A DNA stretch of 43,870 nucleotides from UBA7359 sp964523895 (GTDB lineage Bacteria; Pseudomonadota; Gammaproteobacteria; Eutrophobiales; Eutrophobiaceae), in NCBI GenBank assembly GCA_964523895.1, contig CAZGBJ010000020.1, positions 1 to 43,870 on the forward strand, written 5' to 3'. Numbering within the stretch: position 1 is the stretch's first letter; the number at the start of each line of letters is the position of its first letter. Under the pieces are notes generated by a model, which saw nothing but the letters and a program-made list of their open reading frames with translations, did not search any database and was not told the DNA's origin. Shown here piece by piece: positions 7,807-16,543 of this stretch. A program made the position numbers and the translations under genes.

Positions 7807-8691
7807 CTAGAAAGTATGGCTTTCCAGATATTTAACCGGGATATAGGTTCCGTGAGCTGAAAGATCCGTCAAATAAAGCGTATTTGTGTCATCTGTTTCG
7901 ATTACCAGATGCATGCGGGAGATATCTCGTAAGTTTGGATCTAGCATAATATCGCTCTTACTATCGCGCCCAATCACATTTTTCCCTATTTTTAAATCGT
8001 AACTTCGTCCTGATTCATCAATAAATTTACTGCTGGAATCTCCACCGATAATCTTGCATTGATGTTTAGACAATAAGATATCGATTTCTCTGCCTGCTTT
8101 CATTCTTATAGTGACATTTTCACCCTTGGGCATTTTGTCCATATCACTGCCAGTTTTGTTTTCTGACAGTGGTTCAAATACAGTATTTTCAAGCATTAAA
8201 GTGTCTTTATAATCAATGTTTGCTTCTGCATCACTAGAAGATGAGGTTGATTTAACATGCTTTTTCTTTTCAGAATAAAGATATTTGATTATTTCCTGCC
8301 GAGATGAGAGGTACTGCATGTATTTCACAAGGGCAACACGTCTAAATTCATTTAATTCTTCATCGCCGGCATGAAGGCCAGCAATGATGGTACGCCAGCC
8401 ATGATCCTGCGAAAAAATCTGGGCATCCATTTCACGCAAGGCGTGGTTAATGCTTCCAGGGTCCTCTATTGATTTTGAAAGCATAGATACGAATTTTTTT
8501 TCAATTTCTTTAATGGTTCTCGCTTCTTTTTTAAGTTCATCCAGAGAGAACTTCACCATATTGATAATTTTTTTTGAAGGTACCGACGTTCTGCCAGCGA
8601 CACAAAATTCAAAATCCGCGAGCGAGGAAAATTTTAGAGTTTGTTCACCAATAGTGATTTCTATGGGTTTGGCAAAAAACTTATTTAACAT
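7807..8691 (-). CDS. Cytoplasmic protein with C-terminal FHA domain
   Basis: A 294-residue protein without a signal peptide. About residues 1-150 are an unassigned helical domain (possible type VI or signalling adaptor), about 150-215 are a low-complexity linker (KSTSSSSDAEAN), and about 225-290 form a forkhead-associated domain: GKNVIGRDSKSDIML (Gly-Arg), ISRMHLVIE (Ser and His) and LTDLSAHGTYIPV. FHA domains bind phosphothreonine. The usual Asn-Gly pair is replaced by AHG, so binding may differ. The Ser/Thr kinase at 29967 is a possible partner; this is an inference from co-occurrence only. Confidence 0.82.
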   Translation of the reverse strand: MLNKFFAKPIEITIGEQTLKFSSLADFEFCVAGRTSVPSKKIINMVKFSLDELKKEARTIKEIEKKFVSMLSKSIEDPGSINHALREMDAQIFSQDHGWRTIIAGLHAGDEELNEFRRVALVKYMQYLSSRQEIIKYLYSEKKKHVKSTSSSSDAEANIDYKDTLMLENTVFEPLSENKTGSDMDKMPKGENVTIRMKAGREIDILLSKHQCKIIGGDSSSKFIDESGRSYDLKIGKNVIGRDSKSDIMLDPNLRDISRMHLVIETDDTNTLYLTDLSAHGTYIPVKYLESHTF

Positions 8692-8837
8692 CTTGTATTA
8701 AATGATAATAGAGTTCTTGAAGGATATAGGTTTAGTCTAGTTTATTACTCGTCAAATATAAAACTTGTGAACCAGTTAACACTTAACGATGATGAATATC
8801 ATCGTGTGCACTGTGGAGAGTGTAGCAATATTTAGCT

Positions 8838-9908
8838 TCAACATTCAAATTCAATTTTTCGTTTTTCCAGAATTTCCTTTCGTTTCATTGAATTACAGTC
8901 TGAAAGTGATTTACTAAAAGAATAGAATCGGGGCAGATCTTTCTCCAGTTTTTCATATATTTCAATAAATGCAGGGAAATATCTTCTGTAAGTAACGATA
9001 GCAGCTAATTTTGCATTATTAATTTCTGTTGAGAACCATTTTTTATAAGGTTTGTTTTTCCATGTTTGACTTATCTGCAAATACTCATTGGTCATTTGTT
9101 GCAACGATTCTTTCTTTCGTTTTCGCGCTGTAGCTTCATTTTCAGCTGATTGATAAATATCGCTCAAAATTGATTTGTAGCGCATTATCAGATCTATGAA
9201 TTCTTTTTCCTGATATTGAGATTGTTTATACTCTTTAAGCAAGTTTTTATCAGGATCTTGCGCGAGCCATTTTGTGACACCAATATAGGCTACTGCATCA
9301 GCATAAGCTTCATTAAATTCCGTGTCGTTTTTGATATACAGTTGTTGATGGGCAAGCTCATGAAACATGACAGTAGCCAGACGTATATCACTCCATCTGA
9401 GCATTGTGTTTAGCACCGGGTCATCAAACCAGCCAAGGGTTGAATATGCAGAAACACCACCAAGATAAATATCATAGCCTTGATCTTTCAATTTTTTTGC
9501 CTGTTGTCGAGCATTTGCCTGAGAAAAATAACCTCGATAACTCAAACAACCAACGATCAGATAACACCATACAACAGGCTCAAGAGAAAACTCTTCAGTC
9601 GCAAATATATTCCAGATGACATAGTCCCGCTCAAGATCAGTATAGGACAAGTAGCTATTGTTCTTTGGTAGACCAAGTTGCTGAATAGAAAAATTTCTTA
9701 ATAGCAAAACTGTATTTAGTTTGCTTCTAAGCGAGTTTGAAATATTCTTATTTTTAATAACATCATTAATAGCTTGACGTTTTTGTAGTACTTCAAACTG
9801 ACCTTGTACCGATTGACTGTAGTAATTAATAGAGGCACAACCCGAAAGTAAAAATACAATTAATAGTGTTGTCGTCTGCCTATAATAATGTCGATTTTGT
9901 GTCATCAT
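8838..9908 (-). CDS. Putative zinc aminopeptidase lipoprotein
   Basis: A 356-residue protein of the putative aminopeptidase family (Pfam Aminopep type). The N-terminus is a lipoprotein signal with lipobox LLSGC (C24), so it should be anchored in the membrane facing the periplasm. The zinc motif HELAHQ (HExxH) followed by ADAVAYIG matches the family, as does the preceding YLGGVSAYSTLGWFDDPVL. Length fits. It is divergent from the sulfurtransferase gene with 63 bp between starts. A 7-bp hairpin at 8787-8804 lies beyond its stop. The natural substrate is unknown. Confidence 0.85.
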   Translation of the reverse strand: MMTQNRHYYRQTTTLLIVFLLSGCASINYYSQSVQGQFEVLQKRQAINDVIKNKNISNSLRSKLNTVLLLRNFSIQQLGLPKNNSYLSYTDLERDYVIWNIFATEEFSLEPVVWCYLIVGCLSYRGYFSQANARQQAKKLKDQGYDIYLGGVSAYSTLGWFDDPVLNTMLRWSDIRLATVMFHELAHQQLYIKNDTEFNEAYADAVAYIGVTKWLAQDPDKNLLKEYKQSQYQEKEFIDLIMRYKSILSDIYQSAENEATARKRKKESLQQMTNEYLQISQTWKNKPYKKWFSTEINNAKLAAIVTYRRYFPAFIEIYEKLEKDLPRFYSFSKSLSDCNSMKRKEILEKRKIEFEC

Positions 9909-9971
9909 GTCATTATCGTCATAAGATATAATAATGAATTTGTACGAGCTATTAAGTACAGGGTAAAAATA

Positions 9972-10802
9972 ATGTTTACAACTTTAATTGATACTGATTT
10001 ATTGCTCAATGGGCGTGAGAATCCTGATTGGCTCATTTTTGATACGCGTTATGATTTAGCGGATAAGAATGCGGGCAAGGAAGCTTATCTACAAGGACAT
10101 ATTCCTGGTGCGATCTATGTGGACTTACATAATGATTTAAGTCGACCGCCGGCAACAAATAAAGGGCGACATCCCTTACCTACTGTCGATACTATGAATA
10201 CACTCTTTTCGGAACTGGGAATTCAATCGGAATCTCAAGTAATCATCTATGATAGTGCTTTCGGTGCTTTTGCTGCGCGTTTATGGTGGATGCTAAGACA
10301 TATGCAACATGAAAATGTTGCTGTGCTGGATGGTGGTTGGCAATCGTGGCTAGCAGCAGCTGGGCCAGTATGCTCAAATAATGAAGCACGCTCAGAAAGT
10401 ACATTTAATAATTTGGCGACCGAACAAGATGTGATAGCTATTGAACAAGTTCAAGAAGTTGGCTTGCTTGTCGATTCAAGAGAGCCAGCTCGATTCGCAG
10501 GCGAATCAGAACCTATTGATAACGCAGCAGGTCACATACCCGGTGCTATTAATCGATTCTGGAAAAATAATCTGTCTGAAAATGGTTGTTTCAAGGAAAA
10601 TCAGACGCTGAGGCAGGAATTTGAGGAAATATGGGGAAATACGCCAGCAGCAGAGTCGGTGTTCTACTGTGGTTCAGGTGTTACTGCCTGCCATAATTTG
10701 CTTGCAGCTGTGCATGCGGGCTTTGATTTGCCAAAGTTATATGCCGGATCGTGGAGTGAATGGAGTAGTAACACAGAGAAACCCGTTGCTACCGGCTCTT
10801 AA
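9972..10802 (+). CDS. sseA: Sulfurtransferase, 3-mercaptopyruvate type
   Basis: A 276-residue two-domain rhodanese. The N-terminal domain contains LIFDTRYD, HIPGAIYVDLHNDLS and YDSAFGAFAARLWWMLR; the C-terminal domain contains VDSREPARFAGESEPID and GHIPGAIN. The active-site loop is CGSGVTA with C233 as catalytic cysteine, the form typical of 3-mercaptopyruvate sulfurtransferase rather than thiosulfate sulfurtransferase (CRKGVTA). I chose the ATG at 9972 because it gives the normal rhodanese N-terminus; an in-frame ATG at 9888 adds 28 unrelated residues overlapping the divergent gene. No signal peptide, so cytoplasmic. Confidence 0.88.
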   Translation: MFTTLIDTDLLLNGRENPDWLIFDTRYDLADKNAGKEAYLQGHIPGAIYVDLHNDLSRPPATNKGRHPLPTVDTMNTLFSELGIQSESQVIIYDSAFGAFAARLWWMLRHMQHENVAVLDGGWQSWLAAAGPVCSNNEARSESTFNNLATEQDVIAIEQVQEVGLLVDSREPARFAGESEPIDNAAGHIPGAINRFWKNNLSENGCFKENQTLRQEFEEIWGNTPAAESVFYCGSGVTACHNLLAAVHAGFDLPKLYAGSWSEWSSNTEKPVATGS

Positions 10803-10892
10803 GCCAATTCTATAATGATTTAAGCAAAACATTTCAGTATGTTACGAATAGACTTATAATAGACAATTTGGACAATCTAATATCTCTTTAAC

Positions 10893-12674
10893 ATGGATAA
10901 AATGTTTAAACTAATTCTGAAAACCTTTCTAATCCTGCTGAGTATGAATATTCATGCTGAGCCGGAGTCAATATTACCTGTTGTAGATACGGGAATTGAA
11001 CCTGTTGAGGCTGCGCTCACTGAAGCTGCAGAAGAACTCCTTCCAGAGGAAACAGAACTATTTGAAGAAGCTATTCTAGCTGACGAAATTGATGCCGTTG
11101 AAGAGCAGACGAGTTTTAGTGTCGAAGATGAACAAGCAGATATGGGTGTTGAAGTAGCACTAATCAAGGACGTTATTTTAGTACTGGATAATTCTGGCAG
11201 CATGAAAAAGAACGACCCGAACTTTCTGGTCAATAAAGCGGTAAAAGAATTTATTAGCCAACAAGATGAAAACACGCGTGTTGGTATTGTTATTTTTGAT
11301 CAAGGCGTACGATTGCCTGTCCCTTTGACAGATGCTTCATTAGCTAATCGTGAGCTTATTCTTAATAGTATTGAACAAATAAATTATAAAGGGCTGTTCA
11401 CTGATAGCCCGGCAGGTATCGAGCGTGCCATTTATGAATTGAAGAATAACGGTCGTGATGATGCGCAAAAATCCATCATCTTTATGACGGATGGTATTGT
11501 TGATACTGGTGCAGCAGATCGTGATCTGGAAAAGTCAAAATGGTTAAAGGAAGATCTGGCACCTGATGCTGCAGATAATGAAATCAAGATATTTGGTATT
11601 GCGTTTACTGATGCGGCTGATTTTCAGTTAATTCAATCTATTTCTCAAAAAACTGAAGGTGAATATTATCGTGCATTGACGGTAGATGATTTACCTCAGG
11701 TTTTTGAAAAAATTAATGACATTATAAATACGCTACCTGAACCCGAGCCAGTACCCGAAGTGATTCAGCCTGTTCCTGTAGAAGTGCCTACTCCTGTTAT
11801 ACAACAGGCACCAGTTGCACCCGTTATTATCGAAGTGCCCGTACAAGGGATGGGTGAAGAAGAACGTATTCGTTCAATGATCATGATTGCGGCGGCAATC
11901 GTTTTAGCAATTACCCTGTTAGGGATATTGATTCTGCTTTTACGACGTAATCGTGAGTTAAAAGCGGGAGCAGATGAATTTGTTCAGGAAGCTTATATCA
12001 ATGATCTACAGGGGAAGACAGACAAACAAACGCATAAGTTAGGTACCCGACCGACAATGTTTGGTCGCGTTGCCGGAAAAGATACGGATCATCTGGATTA
12101 TATTGTTGTCAATGAATCAACCATTGGTCGTCGCCATGCATTAATCGAGTTTAAAGATTATTCATTCTGGATTATTGATCAGGGCAGTATTAACGGTACT
12201 TTTGTAAATGGAGAGCCGGTAAATAGTGAAGTTAGATTAAAACACGGTGACCGTTTACGGCTACATAAATGTGACTTTGAATTCATTATGCCGGAAATGG
12301 AAGAGAGTGGTATGACAGTCATATCTAATACGGTTTTTGCTGCACAACCAGAGGTAACAGACGATTCAGAAGACGCGACTGAAATTCGTGATCATGATAG
12401 TCCAGCAGATCCAGATGCGGCAGCTGGTGCAGACATGGACTTTGACATAACCGGCACAGATTCGGCGGATGAATTATCTGATTTATATGAACCTGATCCT
12501 GATGAAGAAGATACAATCATTCGTGATTTACCCGATGTTGCTGAGAGTACGGATGAACCTGAATTTGTTCTAGATGAAGACGATGTCGATTCTGAAGATG
12601 AAACAATTATGTTGGATGATGATGATGATGCACATTCAGATGATGATGCAACCCTACGTAAAGATGATATCTAA
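10893..12674 (+). CDS. Exported VWA - TM - cytoplasmic FHA protein
   Basis: A 593-residue membrane protein. Residues 1-22 are a signal peptide (ending NIHA-E). An acidic stretch leads to a von Willebrand A domain at about 91-275, with an intact metal site DNSGSM (99-104) and MTDGIVDTG. A Pro-rich linker (280-318) precedes one membrane helix at about 329-350. A forkhead-associated domain follows at about 385-465 (STIGRRHALIEF, then GSINGTFVNG with the usual Asn-Gly). The tail (about 480-593) is extremely acidic. The VWA domain faces the periplasm and the FHA domain the cytoplasm, linking adhesion-like binding to phosphothreonine recognition. Function is unknown. It stands alone, 40 bp before birA. 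Confidence 0.88.
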   Translation: MDKMFKLILKTFLILLSMNIHAEPESILPVVDTGIEPVEAALTEAAEELLPEETELFEEAILADEIDAVEEQTSFSVEDEQADMGVEVALIKDVILVLDNSGSMKKNDPNFLVNKAVKEFISQQDENTRVGIVIFDQGVRLPVPLTDASLANRELILNSIEQINYKGLFTDSPAGIERAIYELKNNGRDDAQKSIIFMTDGIVDTGAADRDLEKSKWLKEDLAPDAADNEIKIFGIAFTDAADFQLIQSISQKTEGEYYRALTVDDLPQVFEKINDIINTLPEPEPVPEVIQPVPVEVPTPVIQQAPVAPVIIEVPVQGMGEEERIRSMIMIAAAIVLAITLLGILILLLRRNRELKAGADEFVQEAYINDLQGKTDKQTHKLGTRPTMFGRVAGKDTDHLDYIVVNESTIGRRHALIEFKDYSFWIIDQGSINGTFVNGEPVNSEVRLKHGDRLRLHKCDFEFIMPEMEESGMTVISNTVFAAQPEVTDDSEDATEIRDHDSPADPDAAAGADMDFDITGTDSADELSDLYEPDPDEEDTIIRDLPDVAESTDEPEFVLDEDDVDSEDETIMLDDDDDAHSDDDATLRKDDI

Positions 12675-12714
12675 ATGAGTCGTAAATCATTATTGATTTA
12701 AATTATTCTTACCT

Positions 12715-13695
12715 ATGAAAAAGGGACATGCTTCTCTGCTATCAAAAATTTCAGATGGTAAGTTTCATTCAGGAGAAGGACTCGCATCTCAGCTTAATAT
12801 TTCCAGAGCAGCAATATGGAAATCGATAAAGCATCTTGAATCACTGGGGCTTCATATTGAAGCAATACGTGGTAAAGGCTACCGTTTATCTCACCGCATA
12901 GAATTACTATCCGAAGAACGGATCAAAAAATTGTTATCTCCTCTGGCAAGTGAATATTGCCGAAACATTGAGGTGCTATTTAAAACAGAATCAACGAATT
13001 CCTGTTTATTCAATCGATTGGCTACAGAACAAATTCATGGCAATGCTGTAATAGCAGAATATCAATCACATGGTCGAGGTCGAAGAGGCAACAAATGGTT
13101 CTCACCTTTAGCAAGTGGCATTATTTTTTCTGTTGGCTGGCGATTTGATATTGCACCAACAGCGTTAAGTTTATTGTCTCTGTATATGGGAGTTGCTATG
13201 GCTCGTGCTTTACACTCAGTAAAAATTGCTAATGTGGGTTTAAAGTGGCCAAATGATATTGTTGTTATGAATAAAAAAATAGGCGGAATATTGCTAGAAG
13301 TTCGAGGTGAATCGAGTGGCCCTGTTGATGTAGTCATTGGCATAGGCATGAATTATGATTTAGCTGAAGAGTTTAAATCCAATATAGAACAAGCGGTAAC
13401 GGATATCTGTAGTCATACAGAACAACGACTATCGAGAAATATCTTAGTAGCAACATTCCTGTCAAACGTGTTTGAGATACTAGAGGGTTTGAACACAGAT
13501 CAAAACTCAAATCTACTTGAGGAATGGCGGGCACTGGATTGTTATGTTGAACAGCAAGCAAAATTATTATTACCCAATGAAGAAATTGAGGGTGTATTAA
13601 AAGGTGTGGATAATCAAGGTTTGTTATTAATGTCTGTTGATGGAGAAGTGAAGCGTTACACGTCGGGCGAAATTAGCCTAAGGGTGCCATCATAA
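12715..13695 (+). CDS. birA: Biotin-protein ligase / biotin operon repressor BirA
   Basis: A 326-residue bifunctional protein. Residues about 1-60 are a winged helix-turn-helix (GLASQLNISRAAIWKSIKHL) that would repress biotin genes. The ligase domain has the biotinyl-AMP loop GRGRRGNKWFSP, then KWPNDIVVMNKKIGGILLE. The C-terminal small domain runs from about 275 onward. It activates biotin and attaches it to carrier proteins such as acetyl-CoA carboxylase. It overlaps coaX by one base, and the birA-coaX-SPOR order is known from Pseudomonas. No strong ribosome site is seen before the ATG. Confidence 0.95.
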   Translation: MKKGHASLLSKISDGKFHSGEGLASQLNISRAAIWKSIKHLESLGLHIEAIRGKGYRLSHRIELLSEERIKKLLSPLASEYCRNIEVLFKTESTNSCLFNRLATEQIHGNAVIAEYQSHGRGRRGNKWFSPLASGIIFSVGWRFDIAPTALSLLSLYMGVAMARALHSVKIANVGLKWPNDIVVMNKKIGGILLEVRGESSGPVDVVIGIGMNYDLAEEFKSNIEQAVTDICSHTEQRLSRNILVATFLSNVFEILEGLNTDQNSNLLEEWRALDCYVEQQAKLLLPNEEIEGVLKGVDNQGLLLMSVDGEVKRYTSGEISLRVPS

Positions 13696-14441
13696 TGAAT
13701 CTCTTGTTAGACATAGGAAATTCATCAGTAAACTGGGTGTTGCAAGAACAAGATGAGTTTGCTTCTGGCGGTGCGTTTAGCTATGAAAAAAATAACCTTG
13801 AACAAAGTCTACAAGAAAATTTGTTATTTTTAGAAAAGCCATCTTCTGTTTTAGTTTCAAATGTTGCCGGAGTTAAAGTTTCTAATTCTCTTAATAGTTG
13901 GGTGAAGAAACAGTGGCAACAAGAACTATGGCAACCTTGTGTATCAACTAAATTTAAAGATTTAAAAAACAGTTATAGTGATGTTCAGCAGATGGGACTT
14001 GATCGCTGGTTAGCTATGGTGGCCGGCTGGGAAGAGCATCAAACAGCGTTATGTCTGGTTGGTTGTGGTACAGCATTAACCATAGATGTAATCGATTCTA
14101 GTGGGGAACATCTTGGCGGTTATATTGTTCCCGGTATAGAGCTAATGCAGCGGGCTTTGGTAAGCAGCACCGAACAAATTAATGTCGTTGTTAATAATAA
14201 AGCCTCGCTTGAATATGCAAAAGATACTCAAGCAGCAATTAATAATGGCGCTTTTTTGGCAGCGGTGTCCATGATCGATCATGTGCGAGATAAATTTGCC
14301 AATGAATCAAAGTGTAAACCAAAATGTATAATATCAGGTGGTATGGCAGAGTTGATTAAACCATTTTTAGATTACCCATTCGAATATGAACCGAATCTGG
14401 TGTTAACTGGACTTTCAATGCTTCATAAGGCATCCCAATGA
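13695..14441 (+). CDS. coaX: Type III pantothenate kinase
   Basis: A 248-residue cytoplasmic enzyme that phosphorylates pantothenate, the first step of coenzyme A synthesis. The ASKHA-fold phosphate loops are present: LLLDIGNSSVNW at the start, QMGLDRWLAMV in the middle, and GCGTALTIDVID after it, followed by GGYIVPGIELM. The TAATG arrangement with birA (one-base overlap) and the ATGA overlap with the next gene indicate translational coupling across three genes. Confidence 0.95.
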   Translation: MNLLLDIGNSSVNWVLQEQDEFASGGAFSYEKNNLEQSLQENLLFLEKPSSVLVSNVAGVKVSNSLNSWVKKQWQQELWQPCVSTKFKDLKNSYSDVQQMGLDRWLAMVAGWEEHQTALCLVGCGTALTIDVIDSSGEHLGGYIVPGIELMQRALVSSTEQINVVVNNKASLEYAKDTQAAINNGAFLAAVSMIDHVRDKFANESKCKPKCIISGGMAELIKPFLDYPFEYEPNLVLTGLSMLHKASQ

Positions 14442-15286
14442 AGTGGTTCTTTATATTATTATTATTAGCTAATGTTATATATCTGGGTTGGGAAATTGAT
14501 CGTGATGCTCTGTTAAACCGCGTTAATGTTTCATCCGCGATCAGAGTTCCTGCGGGTACGCAGCAGTTGGTGTTACTAAGTGAGCTGGAAAAATTACCGG
14601 AGACAAGAAGTCATATTAAACTCGATAATGAACTTTCCGTAGAAAACTATAATTCAGAACCTGTGTTACCCATTGCATTGAATCCTAATACAGAGAGGAT
14701 GGTGGATGAGCTTTTAACGGAAACTCTGATTACCAAGCTGGATAATGAGTTAGAAGAAGTCGACAGTCAGGAAGAGAATTCATTTTCTGAACCATTGGTT
14801 TCTGTCCCGGCAAAAATAGTATGTTATACCTATGGCCCTATCCCGAATCTGGAAGAATCTACGTTACTATCAACATGGTTTGATGAAAGGGATATTTTAT
14901 ACAAACAAAGACAAACAGATGAACAGGGAAAACAGTTATTCTGGGTCTATCTGGCGGCGCAAGAATCACGCGCACAGGCAGAGGCAGCATTGAAAGATCT
15001 CAAGCAAAAAGGCGTTAAGGATATGAGATTAGTCAGGGAAGGTGATCTATCAAATGCTGTTTCATTGGGCTTATTTTCCAGCCAGGCTGCAGTAAATCGT
15101 CGTTTAAACGAGATTAAGGCAAAAGGCTATCAATCAGTTGTTGTGCCTTATTCTGGCGGTAAAGATGTACATTGGTTTGATGTTAGAATCGTCCAGAACT
15201 CCAGTTATGTGAATGATTTATTCACTGGCTTTCCGGCACGATTTAACGCATTACCTGTTGATTGTAATGAAATTGCACTGCGATAA
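14438..15286 (+). CDS. Membrane-anchored SPOR-domain protein
   Basis: A 282-residue protein with an N-terminal anchor (MKWFFILLLLANVIYLGWEI) and a long periplasmic region. A low-complexity acidic stretch (60-130) is followed by two repeat-like alpha/beta regions; the distal one (about 200-275: SLGLFSSQAAVNRRLNEIKA followed by GYQSVVVPY) fits the SPOR fold. SPOR domains bind septal denuded peptidoglycan. It overlaps coaX by four bases (ATGA), and the same birA-coaX-SPOR order is seen in Pseudomonas. A tRNA-Thr follows 75 bp later. Confidence 0.85.
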   Translation: MKWFFILLLLANVIYLGWEIDRDALLNRVNVSSAIRVPAGTQQLVLLSELEKLPETRSHIKLDNELSVENYNSEPVLPIALNPNTERMVDELLTETLITKLDNELEEVDSQEENSFSEPLVSVPAKIVCYTYGPIPNLEESTLLSTWFDERDILYKQRQTDEQGKQLFWVYLAAQESRAQAEAALKDLKQKGVKDMRLVREGDLSNAVSLGLFSSQAAVNRRLNEIKAKGYQSVVVPYSGGKDVHWFDVRIVQNSSYVNDLFTGFPARFNALPVDCNEIALR

Positions 15287-15361
15287 AGAAATCCTTAGAA
15301 TGTGCTCACAAAATTTTCCAAACTTGTGTTTTTGAATTACGTTGAGGCAATGGCTATCGTT

Positions 15362-15435
15362 GCCCCGATAGTTAAATGGTATAACCGGTGATTTGTAATC
15401 ACCTATTGGGGGTTCGATTCCCTCTCGGGGCTCCA
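15362..15435 (+). tRNA. tRNA-Thr(TGT)
   Basis: A 74-nt tRNA with encoded CCA. The acceptor GCCCCGA pairs with TCGGGGC. The anticodon stem GGTGA/TCACC encloses loop TTTGTAA, giving anticodon TGT (UGU), which reads ACA threonine codons. The T-arm GGGGG-TTCGATT-CCCTC is intact. It follows the SPOR gene as in other Gammaproteobacteria. There, tRNA-Tyr, tRNA-Gly, a second tRNA-Thr and tuf usually follow; here none does. No promoter of its own is convincing. Confidence 0.96.
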
Positions 15436-15490
15436 ATAAGGGTAAGATAGACACAGAAAGGCTTATCAATTCACTATAATGGAACTATCC

Positions 15491-16540
15491 ATGACTTTTT
15501 ATAAAACGATTATTTCAATATTTCTGAGTTTTTTTTTCTGTTCGGCCAATGTTCTTGCACAAACATCTTACGGCGATATCCAGCTTTTAATTAATGAAGG
15601 GCAATATAAAGAGGCTCTAAAATTAACAGAAGATCAACTGTCCAGAAATGCCTCAGATATAAAACTACGGTTTATGCAGGGTTTGATATTAACGCGTCTT
15701 GATAGATACAGTGAGGCAGAAAATGTATTTATCCAATTAACCAAAGAAAATCCTGATTTGCCAGAACCATTCAATAATCTTGCTGTTGTTTATGCTGCTC
15801 AGGGTAAATACACAGAAGCTTCAGAGGCGCTTAAGAGCGCCATTAATACCCACCCAACTTATGCCACAGCACACGAAAATTTAGGTGATATTTACGCCAA
15901 AATGGCTAGTCGCGCGTACAACCAGGCATTGGAATTGGATACCAGCAATAATACGGCTAGAGAAAAACTATCCCTGGTCAATGAATTGATATCTTCCCCA
16001 TCAGAGCCTGAACCAGAAAAAACAGTGGTGGCTGCTATTACTCCTGAGCCTAAACCTAAACTAGAAGAAAAACCGGTGATGCAAGAGCCGGAAATTATCA
16101 CAATCCCTGCGAAATCAGAGCCTAAAGTGGCTGAAGAAGTTCAGGAAAAACCCGTGATAGTTCCGGTTAAAACGGTGGATGTTGAAGAACAACAAACACA
16201 AACCAGAAACGCGGTAGAATCGGCGGCAAAAAAATGGGCGAAAGCCTGGTCAGCTCAGGACGTTGATACTTATCTTGCAAGTTATGCCAGAGAATTTGTG
16301 CCACCAAAGCGATTGAGTCGAGCAGCATGGGAAAAAGAACGACGCGTACGTTTAAGTAAACCAAGTTTCATTAAAATCACATTGTCTGCTTTGAAGATAA
16401 ATCTTCATGGAAAAGATTATGCTGAAATCAGGTTTACACAAAGTTATCAGTCTGATACTTATGGTGATAAGGTTAAAAAAGAAATACTAATGCGAAAAGT
16501 GGAAGATAAATGGTTGATCACACAGGAGAGAACGCGATAA
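15491..16540 (+). CDS. Exported TPR protein with C-terminal NTF2-like domain
   Basis: A 349-residue protein from the ATG at 15491; an in-frame ATG at 15479 would add four residues. Residues 1-24 are a signal peptide (ending NVLAQ). Tetratricopeptide repeats cover about 30-160 (LLINEGQYKEALKLTEDQL, LILTRLDRYSEAENVF, LAVVYAAQGKYTEASEALKS). A Pro/Glu/Lys linker (170-230) leads to a C-terminal NTF2/SnoaL-like domain (about 235-349: KKWAKAWSAQDVDTYLASYA followed later by WLITQERTR). The same domain ends the next gene, the L,D-transpeptidase, 3 bp downstream, so both probably work together on the cell wall. Molecular role is unknown. Confidence 0.85.
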   Translation: MTFYKTIISIFLSFFFCSANVLAQTSYGDIQLLINEGQYKEALKLTEDQLSRNASDIKLRFMQGLILTRLDRYSEAENVFIQLTKENPDLPEPFNNLAVVYAAQGKYTEASEALKSAINTHPTYATAHENLGDIYAKMASRAYNQALELDTSNNTAREKLSLVNELISSPSEPEPEKTVVAAITPEPKPKLEEKPVMQEPEIITIPAKSEPKVAEEVQEKPVIVPVKTVDVEEQQTQTRNAVESAAKKWAKAWSAQDVDTYLASYAREFVPPKRLSRAAWEKERRVRLSKPSFIKITLSALKINLHGKDYAEIRFTQSYQSDTYGDKVKKEILMRKVEDKWLITQERTR

Positions 16541-16543
16541 TTT

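Noticed and set aside
10952..11275. 107-codon minus-strand frame
   Set aside because: Antisense of the acidic stretch of the VWA-FHA gene; Ser-rich composition is the mirror of Glu/Ala codons.
15300..15361. Dedicated promoter for tRNA-Thr
   Set aside because: Hexamer pairs with suitable spacing would place the start inside the tRNA; readthrough from the SPOR gene is more likely.
15251..15469. 72-codon minus-strand frame with PREGIEPPIGDY
   Set aside because: This is the reverse strand of tRNA-Thr, which commonly gives such spurious frames.
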